Of a stretch of DNA of 7,541 nt, positions 1-5,816 are shown one piece after another (within the stretch, counting starts at the first letter, position 1; every line of letters starts with the position of its first letter). Location of the stretch: assembly GCA_009775365.1 (NCBI GenBank), contig VSPM01000027.1:2211-9751 (forward strand). Direction: 5' to 3'. The position numbers were made by a program, and so were the translations under genes. Below the pieces are notes generated by a model. It was not told where the DNA came from. It saw nothing but the letters and a program-made list of their open reading frames with translations, and searched no databases. The DNA is from Muribaculaceae bacterium (lineage in GTDB: Bacteria > Bacteroidota > Bacteroidia > Bacteroidales > Muribaculaceae).

Positions 1-73
1 AAAAAAAAAAAAAAAAGCGAATTACAAACTTTCTCTGAATCATATTGGCTTTAATATATTCGGCAACAAGACC
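1..73. other. Non-coding left edge with poly-A run and AT-rich inverted repeat
   Basis: This stretch lies downstream of the minus-strand DUF3108-type gene. It opens with 16 consecutive A (poly-T on the transcribed-sense side of that gene). An imperfect inverted repeat pairs 37-46 with 53-61 around a six-base loop, with one bulged base. The hairpin is AT-rich and about 20 bases from the poly-T, so it is not a textbook intrinsic terminator. The homopolymer sits exactly at the window edge, so its true length is unknown. Confidence 0.4.
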
Positions 74-820
74 TCACGGAGCATATATCATTTCGACCTT
101 CCCTATCGGGAGGCTGGCACTGAGAAGCAGTGGTATGCGGTCTGACACTCCCACATGAGCCATAACCGGATAGCCGCTCATCCTGCCGCGATAACTATAC
201 TCGAATTGAGTTTTATAAGTGGGATATGTCACACCCGCAACCGTATAATGAGACTTTCCATCGTATGTCACAACCACTTTTTCCGGCTCACCGCCCGAGA
301 ATTCTATAGGTATTGTTATGCTTTGGCCCGGCGACATCGACTCAAAATCAATCTCATGGAAGTAATAGAACATTCCAAGCATATCAGCCGTGACATTGAT
401 TGCCTCCATGGTGTTGGAACTTGCGTCAAGGGTGCCTTCCCCGCTGATATTCCTGTAATTTACGGGATTCTCAGGGTCAAAGCCCGTGTTGCGGTATTCC
501 CTTACTTTAGGTTTCATATACCATCCGCTCTCGTAAGTGACCGTTTCTCTGCTTAATGGAGTTCCGGGGGACATACGTGCATGAAGAGTGTCTGACACAC
601 AGAATATTCGCCCTTCCCAAGGGATACTGTTTCCGTCAAGAGTGCCGTAAAACAATTCCCCATTTGTCTGAAGTGTGACAACTCCATGCGCAATCATGAC
701 ATCCACAAGACCCCAATGATAATTGACATCATACCTTATTTCCTGCCTTGGAATATTCACTTGCGACTTGCATAACATGGGTGTCGGCAACAGAAGCAAT
801 GCAAATAAAATCTTTTTCAT
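74..820 (-). CDS. DUF3108-type exported protein of unknown function
   Basis: This encodes a 248-residue protein of unknown function. Residues 1-19 form a plausible signal peptide: MKK, a Leu-rich core, then a polar CKSQ end. Cys17 lacks a proper lipobox (it is preceded by Pro-Met-Leu), so type I cleavage and a periplasmic location are more likely than a lipoprotein. The mature part looks beta-rich. It starts with an E-x-x-Y-x-V-x-Y-x-W-G-L-V motif (27-39) and ends with a 'SASLPIGKVEM' segment (235-245), both of which I associate with Bacteroidetes DUF3108 proteins. I chose the ATG at 820 because nine upstream codons, from an ATG at 847, only add an unlikely hydrophobic extension before MKK. 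No Shine-Dalgarno is visible. It lies 70 bases downstream of glycerate kinase on the same strand and may be cotranscribed. No catalytic motif is apparent, and the family call is from memory. Confidence 0.75.
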   Translation of the reverse strand: MKKILFALLLLPTPMLCKSQVNIPRQEIRYDVNYHWGLVDVMIAHGVVTLQTNGELFYGTLDGNSIPWEGRIFCVSDTLHARMSPGTPLSRETVTYESGWYMKPKVREYRNTGFDPENPVNYRNISGEGTLDASSNTMEAINVTADMLGMFYYFHEIDFESMSPGQSITIPIEFSGGEPEKVVVTYDGKSHYTVAGVTYPTYKTQFEYSYRGRMSGYPVMAHVGVSDRIPLLLSASLPIGKVEMIYAP

Positions 821-862
821 AGCAATTTTAATTAAGATTAATATCAATTATCTAACAATTCC

Positions 863-883
863 GGCAACCATATGGTTTCTGCC
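863..883. repeat. 12-bp perfect palindrome within a small stem-loop
   Basis: AACCATATGGTT at 866-877 is a perfect palindrome. Outside it, GGC (863-865) can pair with GCC (881-883) across a three-base bulge. It lies in the 70-base gap between glycerate kinase and the DUF3108-type gene. The minus-strand sequence after it has no U-tract, so it is a weak terminator candidate. It could be an operator, an mRNA processing stem, or chance. Confidence 0.4.
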
Positions 884-890
884 TTCCAAT

Positions 891-2033
891 TCATTTTAAA
901 TCAAGAATGCTCATCAATTGCTCCACAGTTCTTTCTATATTTCTGCGAGCGTTTTCTCCATTCATAGCGTCAGAAATGGAAATTGCTCCCGGCTGAATCG
1001 AGAACACCGCGCATATTCCGGCATCGTTTAATTCCTCCACATCGCTGACACGCCCGGCTATGGCAACAACAGGGACACCGCTCTTTGCGGAACGCCTGAA
1101 CACACCCGACAACACTTTCCCCATCAGCGACTGCGCATCAATACTCCCCTCTCCGGTAAGCACCAAATCAGCCTCTTTTATCTTCTCATCGAATCCTGAC
1201 GCCTCAAGCACCATATCTATTCCGGGAACAAGTTCTGAGTTAAAAAAGGACGCAAACGCACCTCCCAGACCACCTGCCGCGCCGGAGCCTCTGAGCATCG
1301 ATATGTCATTGCCTGTCGCATTATTTACCACACATGCAAAATGTCTCATTCCCGAGTCGAGGGCGGCTACAATTTCCGGCGCGGCACCTTTTTGAGGAGC
1401 AAAAACAGCTGCGGCGCCATTCTCGCCATAAAATGGGTTATCTACATCACATGCAACAACAAAGCGAGTAGTAATCAATCTCTTGTCAAGGCTATCTACA
1501 TCTATCGATTCTATCTTATGTAGATTCATGCCTTTCCCTTCAAGTTCATTCCCATCTGAATCAAGGAAACGGCATCCCAAGGCAGAAAGCATTCCGGAGC
1601 CTCCATCATTGGTCGCACTCCCTCCAAGTCCCACACAAATAGTGGAGCAACCTTTGTCGAGAGCATCTTTTATCATCTCTCCAAGCCCGTATGTAGTGGT
1701 TATCCAAGGATTCCGCTCACAATCGTCGAGCAATGTCAATCCGGCGACCGATGCCGTCTCAATCACCGCCATGTGTTTGTTTTGCGACAACAGGTAGCGA
1801 GCCTCTACAGTGCGACCGAGGGGGTCGGAAACCTTACAATCCACATACTCACCTTTGATAAATGGAGCCAAAGCCTCTACTGTGCCCTCTCCCCCGTCGG
1901 CCATCGGCATCAGCACCGTTTCTGCTTCCGGAAAGACTCTCAAGACTCCGGCCTTGCAACTCTCTGCCACCTCTGCGGCGCTAAGACACCCTTTGAATGA
2001 ATCAGGGGCTATCACAATTTTCTTCAGTTTCAT
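891..2033 (-). CDS. Glycerate kinase, type I (glycerate 2-kinase family)
   Basis: This is a cytoplasmic enzyme that phosphorylates D-glycerate with ATP. Characterised members of this family (E. coli GarK and GlxK) make 2-phosphoglycerate, which enters lower glycolysis. The protein is 380 residues, the normal family length, and looks complete. Visible family motifs are APDSFKG (9-15), MADGGEGT (44-51), the Gly-rich GLGGSATNDGGSG (135-147), CDVDNP (195-200), GSGAAGGLG (249-257) and TGEGSID (293-299). The ATG at 2033 is preferred over an in-frame GTG at 2039, because that GTG lies inside an AGGTGA Shine-Dalgarno-like sequence that would serve the ATG. A promoter-like pair lies just upstream at 2050-2081. 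The gene is divergent from malate dehydrogenase and probably heads a transcript continuing into the DUF3108-type gene. I leave out the gene symbol because garK and glxK orthology cannot be separated here. Confidence 0.95.
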   Translation of the reverse strand: MKLKKIVIAPDSFKGCLSAAEVAESCKAGVLRVFPEAETVLMPMADGGEGTVEALAPFIKGEYVDCKVSDPLGRTVEARYLLSQNKHMAVIETASVAGLTLLDDCERNPWITTTYGLGEMIKDALDKGCSTICVGLGGSATNDGGSGMLSALGCRFLDSDGNELEGKGMNLHKIESIDVDSLDKRLITTRFVVACDVDNPFYGENGAAAVFAPQKGAAPEIVAALDSGMRHFACVVNNATGNDISMLRGSGAAGGLGGAFASFFNSELVPGIDMVLEASGFDEKIKEADLVLTGEGSIDAQSLMGKVLSGVFRRSAKSGVPVVAIAGRVSDVEELNDAGICAVFSIQPGAISISDAMNGENARRNIERTVEQLMSILDLK

Positions 2034-2035
2034 AT

Positions 2036-2044
2036 TCACCTTTT
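2036..2044 (-). promoter_or_regulatory. Shine-Dalgarno-like site for glycerate kinase
   Basis: Read on the minus strand this is AAAAGGTGA, two bases before the ATG at 2033. AGGTGA is complementary to the conserved 3' end of 16S rRNA. The other starts in the window show no such match. It decides the start: the alternative GTG at 2039 is part of the site itself. Confidence 0.5.
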
Positions 2045-2049
2045 AAAAA

Positions 2050-2081
2050 CAAAAGTAACAAATTTTATATATTCCGTCAAC
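2050..2081 (-). promoter_or_regulatory. Bacteroidetes-type promoter for glycerate kinase
   Basis: On the minus strand, TACTTTTG (2057-2050) is an exact match to the Bacteroidetes -7 consensus TAnnTTTG. GTTG (2081-2078) is one base off the -33 consensus TTTG. The spacer is 20 bases, inside the usual 19-21. Transcription would start around 2043-2045, giving a leader of only about ten bases that still contains the AGGTGA site. Confidence 0.55.
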
Positions 2082-2162
2082 ACACATTTAAAACAATATT
2101 AAAATTCGGCGGCATGTTCACTTTTTGCTCAGTTCTTTGTTATACTTATCAGAGAGGCGACA

Positions 2163-2198
2163 CGGCAGACACTTCTCATTAATAAATATAAACTGCCG
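2163..2198. repeat. Inverted repeat upstream of malate dehydrogenase -7 box
   Basis: CGGCAG (2163-2168) and CTGCCG (2193-2198) are perfect inverted copies separated by 24 AT-rich bases. The right copy ends one base before the -7 box at 2200. This placement would suit an operator spanning the -33 region, but 6-base arms could be chance. Confidence 0.3.
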
Positions 2199-2199
2199 C

Positions 2200-2207
2200 T
2201 ATTTTTG
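2200..2207 (+). promoter_or_regulatory. Candidate -7 promoter box for malate dehydrogenase
   Basis: TATTTTTG is an exact match to the Bacteroidetes -7 consensus TAnnTTTG, 26 bases before the malate dehydrogenase ATG. That would give a leader of roughly 20 bases. No clear TTTG is found 19-21 bases upstream, so support rests on the -7 box and its position only. Confidence 0.4.
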
Positions 2208-2233
2208 ACATCATTTTAAGTAATATAAACAAA

Positions 2234-3235
2234 ATGGAATTTCTAACAAATGAAAAACTTCTGATTGTCGGCGCCGCCGGCATGATCGGATCTAATATGG
2301 CCCAGACTGCCATAATGATGAAACTCACCCCCAACATCTGCCTTTACGACCCTTATGCGCCTGCACTTAAAGGTGTGGCTGAAGAGTTGCTCCACTGCGG
2401 CTTTGAAGGGGTAAACATCACTTACACAAGCGATGTAAAAGAGGCTTTCACGGGAGCGGCCTACATCGTGTCGTCGGGTGGCGCCGCAAGAAAGGCAGGA
2501 ATGACTCGCGAAGACCTGCTTAAAGGCAACGCGCTCATTGCAGAGGAATTCGGAAAGAACGTGCGTCAATACTGTCCTGAGGTGAAGCATGTGGTTGTGG
2601 TTTTCAATCCTGCCGACATAACTGGCCTTATCACTCTCATTTATTCCGGCCTCAAGCCGTCGCAAGTGTCAACTCTTGCAGCGCTCGACAGCACTCGTCT
2701 GCGCAGTGAGCTCGCGAAATATTTCAAGATCCCGGCCGATGAGATTGTCAACAGCCGAACCTATGGCGGACATGGTGAACAGATGGCTGTGTTTGCATCC
2801 ACAACCACTGTGGCCGGCCAGCCTCTGAGCCAGATTATCGGCACAGAAGCCTTGCCTCGCCAGGAATGGGAAGAGATGAAGCAGAGGGTGATCCAAGGCG
2901 GAAAGAATATCATCGACCTTCGCGGACGTTCTTCATTCCAAAGCCCGGCCTATCTTTCAATTGAGATGATTGCGGCAGCAATGGGTGGAAAGCCGTTCCG
3001 TTGGCCTGTGGGCACATATGTCAACAACGGCAAATTCAATCATATAATGATGGCCATGGAGACTACTGTAGACAAGGACGGAGTCACCGTGAAAGACGTG
3101 AAAGGCACGCCTGAAGAAGAGAAGGAGCTCAACGAAAGCTACCACCATCTCTGCAAACTCCGCGACGAGGTAATTTCCATGGGTGTGCTGCCCCCGATCA
3201 AGGATTGGCACAGCATCAACCCCAACATTGAATAA
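2234..3235 (+). CDS. mdh: NAD-dependent malate dehydrogenase (long Bacteroidales form)
   Basis: This cytoplasmic enzyme interconverts oxaloacetate and malate with NAD(H). In Bacteroidales it works mainly toward malate, then fumarate and succinate. The 333-residue protein has the LDH/MDH layout: a Rossmann loop GAAGMIG (13-19), Asp39 at the end of the second strand (favours NAD over NADP), a mobile loop with Arg86 before Lys87 and Arg92, VFNPADI (123-129), LDSTR (151-155, with Asp152 and Arg155) and the catalytic His180 in GGHGEQM. Arg86 is the malate-specifying position; lactate dehydrogenases have Gln there. The protein is about 20 residues longer than the common 310-313-residue bacterial enzyme, with a charged C-terminal region (about 280-333). 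The ATG at 2234 is preceded by an A-rich stretch without a Shine-Dalgarno. It is divergent from glycerate kinase and convergent with the metallophosphoesterase gene. C-ending codons are frequent, as in the carboxyltransferase gene. Confidence 0.93.
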   Translation: MEFLTNEKLLIVGAAGMIGSNMAQTAIMMKLTPNICLYDPYAPALKGVAEELLHCGFEGVNITYTSDVKEAFTGAAYIVSSGGAARKAGMTREDLLKGNALIAEEFGKNVRQYCPEVKHVVVVFNPADITGLITLIYSGLKPSQVSTLAALDSTRLRSELAKYFKIPADEIVNSRTYGGHGEQMAVFASTTTVAGQPLSQIIGTEALPRQEWEEMKQRVIQGGKNIIDLRGRSSFQSPAYLSIEMIAAAMGGKPFRWPVGTYVNNGKFNHIMMAMETTVDKDGVTVKDVKGTPEEEKELNESYHHLCKLRDEVISMGVLPPIKDWHSINPNIE

Positions 3236-3272
3236 CCCAAATCAAGCCACCATTTTAGTATTCTTATATGGA

Positions 3273-3322
3273 GCAGCACTCCGCGTTCGCATTAAAACCG
3301 ATGCTCACGCGCAGAGTGTTGC
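3273..3322. terminator. Long imperfect hairpin between convergent genes, possible bidirectional terminator
   Basis: The arms 3273-3285 and 3310-3322 pair over 13 bases, with 11 Watson-Crick pairs, one G-U and one C-A mismatch. A nested GCAT/ATGC stem (3289-3292 with 3301-3304) closes an eight-base loop. It lies between the ends of malate dehydrogenase (plus) and the metallophosphoesterase gene (minus). Neither side has a clean U-tract; the plus side has only a mildly T-rich stretch (3323-3336). Termination is therefore inferred from structure and position. Confidence 0.45.
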
Positions 3323-3350
3323 TTCATGCTTATTATACAAAGTCGGGGTG

Positions 3351-3851
3351 TCAGACCTGTCCGGCAAACTCTATTACCTCGCAATCCCGCATGTCTGCGC
3401 CGTCGATGGTAAGTTTTATGATGGTGCGTACACGATGCCAGCCGGCTGTGCCGGCCGCCCCGGGATTAACGTGGAGAAGGTTCAACTCTTTGTCGTAAAT
3501 TACTTTCAATATGTGGGAATGCCCGGCAACCATCAGCCCGATGCCCTCCTCTCTAAGCAACGGTTTCATACCCTTTGCCCATTTGCCGGGATAGCCGCCT
3601 ATGTGAGTGAGCAAAACCTTAACACCCTCAACACTGAATATCTCAAGTTCACGGCATTTTCTGCGCACCATTCCATGATCGATGTTTCCGCTAACGGCAC
3701 GCACCACGGGAGCAATATCCTCAAGACGCTCCACTATGCCATAGTCGCCAATGTCGCCGGCATGCCATATCTCATCGCAATCTTTAAAATACTCAGCAAA
3801 GCGATTATCCCAGCAGCCATGAGTGTCGCTTAAAATTCCTATTCTTTTCAT
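3351..3851 (-). CDS. YfcE/MJ0936-type metallophosphoesterase
   Basis: This is a small cytoplasmic phosphodiesterase or phosphatase of the calcineurin-like superfamily. Family members use two divalent metals, often Mn, and have usually been assayed only on artificial substrates; the physiological substrate is unknown. The 166 residues carry the complete metal-ligand set: Asp9 and His11 in SDTHG, Asp33 in GDIGD (32-36), Asn56 in GNID (55-58), His83 in LTHIGG, and His111 and His113 in GHSH (110-113). NPGAAG (129-134) follows, near the usual place for the family's NPGS motif. Length is normal for the single-domain YfcE group. The ATG at 3851 directly begins the first beta strand, MKRIGILSDTHG. 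It is the last gene of a likely minus-strand operon, 61 bases after the EamA transporter, and converges on malate dehydrogenase. A longer plus-strand ORF (3183-3833) overlaps it antisense but has no such motifs. Confidence 0.92.
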   Translation of the reverse strand: MKRIGILSDTHGCWDNRFAEYFKDCDEIWHAGDIGDYGIVERLEDIAPVVRAVSGNIDHGMVRRKCRELEIFSVEGVKVLLTHIGGYPGKWAKGMKPLLREEGIGLMVAGHSHILKVIYDKELNLLHVNPGAAGTAGWHRVRTIIKLTIDGADMRDCEVIEFAGQV

Positions 3852-3912
3852 CTGTTATAATTTAATCTTTTATGACAAGCCACTTATGATGCGCAAGCCT
3901 GACGGCATGACC
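3852..3912 (-). other. 61-base gap between transporter and phosphoesterase genes
   Basis: On the minus strand this carries two GGCTTG copies about 18 bases apart, a short ATGC/GCAT pairing, and an AT-rich leader before the phosphoesterase ATG. I see no strong terminator, no exact TAnnTTTG and no Shine-Dalgarno. Read-through from the transporter gene is the simplest reading. Confidence 0.3.
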
Positions 3913-4794
3913 CTACATCTGAGAACCAACCACAAGGAAGCCAAGGCTCACAAGCAATATGCTCAAGTCAACAAGTTTCGGCTTAATATTCTTTTCATGG
4001 AGGGCAATCACGCCATAGACGAAACTTACAATCACGCTTCCCCTTCTGATCATCGACACTATGGCCACCATCGACCCATCAAGAGAGAGCGAATAAAAAT
4101 AAGCTATGTCGGCAACAGTGAGAAACAATGCTATGCATGGGATTGTCCATCTCCATTGAAATTTGTCGCCACCTTTAGCACTACGCGATCGCAAAATTGA
4201 AATGACAGTAACCATTATCATGCACTGATATAATGAATACCATGCCTGAACCTCCAATGGCTCATAGGAGCGAAGAAGATATTTGTCGTACAACGCACTC
4301 ACAGCGCCAAGCGTTGTCGCCCCGATCGACATCCATATCCACTTTGAATGCTTTATCGAGAACCCCTCCTTACAACCTATTCTTGATATGAGAAACAATG
4401 AAGTGAATCCCAACATAATGCCAATCCACTGCACCCGGTTAAGCCGCTCGCCAAATATAAGCTGCGCACCGACCAGCACAAGCACAGGGCGCGAAGCGTT
4501 GATCGGCCCCTGAACCGTGAGCGGCAGATGTTTTATGGCAAAATAGCCAAGCAGCCATGAGCCAAGCACTATCACAGACTTCAGCAAGATCTGCAGATGC
4601 CCCGCCACCTCATTGCCGAAACCATAGTTGCCTTCCACTATTCCACCCAAAAGAAAAGGCGACATGAAAAGAGCGCCAAACACAGTGTTGAGCATAAGAA
4701 CAGTCAGCACGTCATTGCCACGCACCGACAGTTTCTTGAAAATATCATAGAAACCGAGGCAGAGAGCGGAAACCAACGCTAATATAATCCACAT
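3913..4794 (-). CDS. EamA-family (drug/metabolite transporter superfamily) membrane protein
   Basis: This is a predicted inner-membrane permease of 293 residues. Ten hydrophobic segments are visible, at roughly 1-19, 30-53, 66-86, 92-113, 120-138, 150-168, 183-202, 215-235, 240-262 and 272-291. They form two five-helix EamA repeats, the normal full length for the family. A positively charged stretch (about 203-216, RSRSAKGGDKFQWR) lies between helices 7 and 8. The end of the fourth helix and following loop of repeat 1 (about 99-120, NASRPVLVL to FGERLNR) matches the usual conserved EamA 'P-hx-GxxxxGE' region. I chose the ATG at 4794 over a TTG two codons upstream. It follows the hydrolase stop by 15 bases, so the two are very likely cotranscribed. 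EamA members move amino acids, sugars, nucleosides or other metabolites, in or out; the sequence does not show which. Confidence 0.88.
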   Translation of the reverse strand: MWIILALVSALCLGFYDIFKKLSVRGNDVLTVLMLNTVFGALFMSPFLLGGIVEGNYGFGNEVAGHLQILLKSVIVLGSWLLGYFAIKHLPLTVQGPINASRPVLVLVGAQLIFGERLNRVQWIGIMLGFTSLFLISRIGCKEGFSIKHSKWIWMSIGATTLGAVSALYDKYLLRSYEPLEVQAWYSLYQCMIMVTVISILRSRSAKGGDKFQWRWTIPCIALFLTVADIAYFYSLSLDGSMVAIVSMIRRGSVIVSFVYGVIALHEKNIKPKLVDLSILLVSLGFLVVGSQM

Positions 4795-4809
4795 AGCCAA
4801 CCTGTCTTT

Positions 4810-5631
4810 TTACTTACTCTTTGAAAGTATTCTTGAAATTTCGCTTTTTAATATATGGTGAGCCGGAGCCGCCATGTCGCCGTGGTTATAGCCGTCAAGT
4901 TTATAGATGCTGACATCCGGATGACCCGCGAGCTTCATCATTCGCCACATATACAGGTTCTCTTCGTATCTTCCGAACAACTCCTGCTCGGCGTCGCCCG
5001 TGATTATTATATATGGTGGAGCATCTTTTCTGACATGAAACAAAGGAGCGTTCTCATCTATATATGGAGTGAGCTCCCCTATCCCCTTGCTTTTACGGTC
5101 TGAGAAATGAGTGAGCACCTGTCCGCTGTATGGAATCAGCCCTGCAATCCTGTCGGCATCTATGCCATATTTTTGAAGATACTTCTTGTCAAGCCCGATC
5201 ATGCTCGTAAGGAAACCACCCGCCGAGTGTCCCGACACAAAGATTTTTTCAGGGTTGCCTCCGTATTTTGCAACGTTTGCAAAAGTCCACGCCACAGCCT
5301 CAGCCGCGTCATCTATACATTGCTCAACATTGACATCGGGTATAAGCCTGTAGTTGGGAGCAACCACCACATATCCGGAGTTCATCAGCTCGGCAGGGAC
5401 AAATTTCTCGCCCCCTGTAAGGCCTCCACCGTGAAACCACACAACCACCGGCATATCCTGAGAACCGTCCTCAGGAGAATGAATGTCGAGTTTCAGACGC
5501 TCCCTGGAATAATCATCCCGCTTTTCTGAATAAGAGATGTCGGAAAGAATTTTCCGGCCACCGGCCGCACACATTGGAAAAAGCATCGCCACGGCCACGA
5601 TTATAAGCACTATACGTTTCATCATCATCAT
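4810..5631 (-). CDS. Exported alpha/beta hydrolase (HSL/carboxylesterase-like)
   Basis: This is a predicted secreted or periplasmic serine hydrolase of 273 residues, probably an esterase. Residues 5-23 form a signal peptide: KR, a hydrophobic core, then a CAAGG end. Cys21 has Met before it and is not a good lipobox. The fold markers are in order: the oxyanion-hole HGGG (67-70), the nucleophile elbow GHSAGG with Ser136 (134-139), acid Asp213 in ITGDAE, and His250 in GYNHGD. The HGGG plus GHSAGG combination places it in the hormone-sensitive-lipase/BD-FAE-like group, whose members cleave acyl or acetyl esters, including on plant glycans, or formyl-kynurenine; the substrate here is unknown. The gene begins with four ATG codons in a row (5631 to 5620), so the exact start is uncertain by up to three residues. 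It heads the minus-strand cluster and is divergent from the carboxyltransferase gene. Confidence 0.9.
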   Translation of the reverse strand: MMMMKRIVLIIVAVAMLFPMCAAGGRKILSDISYSEKRDDYSRERLKLDIHSPEDGSQDMPVVVWFHGGGLTGGEKFVPAELMNSGYVVVAPNYRLIPDVNVEQCIDDAAEAVAWTFANVAKYGGNPEKIFVSGHSAGGFLTSMIGLDKKYLQKYGIDADRIAGLIPYSGQVLTHFSDRKSKGIGELTPYIDENAPLFHVRKDAPPYIIITGDAEQELFGRYEENLYMWRMMKLAGHPDVSIYKLDGYNHGDMAAPAHHILKSEISRILSKSK

Positions 5632-5816
5632 CGTTTATTTTTCGCGAATATACTAATTTTATTCCTATTTGTTTCTATCAGACCCGAATTTTCGTCATAC
5701 CCGCAATAAATTATAATCATTTTGAAAAAAGTTTTGCGGAAAAATTTCTTTAAATGGATTTTTATATATAATTTTACGCATTAAATCTTGTCATCGAAAA
5801 CACATACCTAAACAAC
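5632..5816. promoter_or_regulatory. Divergent AT-rich intergenic region
   Basis: This 185-base gap must hold the start signals for the hydrolase (minus) and the carboxyltransferase (plus). On the minus strand, TATATTCG (5652-5645) is one base off the -7 consensus, with no TTTG at the right distance. On the plus strand, TAATTTTA (5769-5776) is one base off, and the TTTG copies at 5721 and 5733 are too far upstream. A TTCGCGAA palindrome lies at 5641-5648. No Shine-Dalgarno precedes either start. No promoter can be placed with confidence. Confidence 0.35.

Noticed and set aside
155..556. Plus-strand ORF of 133 codons
   Set aside because: It is antisense inside the DUF3108-type gene, with a His/Arg/Cys-rich composition typical of a shadow frame and no start signals.
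2039..2039. GTG at 2039 as the glycerate kinase start
   Set aside because: It would add only two residues, and the codon forms part of the AGGTGA site positioned for the ATG at 2033.
1060..2182. Several short plus-strand ORFs across the glycerate kinase gene and its leader
   Set aside because: They are antisense to a gene with strong family motifs. The part beyond the gene (2040-2182) is too short and AT-rich to stand alone as a protein gene.
3183..3833. A 216-codon plus-strand ORF, longer than the gene opposite it
   Set aside because: It is fully antisense to the metallophosphoesterase, whose complete set of metal-binding motifs makes the minus strand clearly coding. The plus translation shows no family motif and overlaps the end of malate dehydrogenase.
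3923..4782. Plus-strand ORFs opposite the transporter (to 4200, 4283-4513, 4597-4782)
   Set aside because: They are shadow frames. The minus strand gives a clean ten-helix membrane protein of normal family length.
5721..5776. A TTTG / TAATTTTA pair as promoter of the carboxyltransferase gene
   Set aside because: The -7 candidate has one mismatch, and the TTTG copies are 32 or more bases upstream of it, outside the 19-21 base spacing, so it is described only as an unresolved intergenic region.
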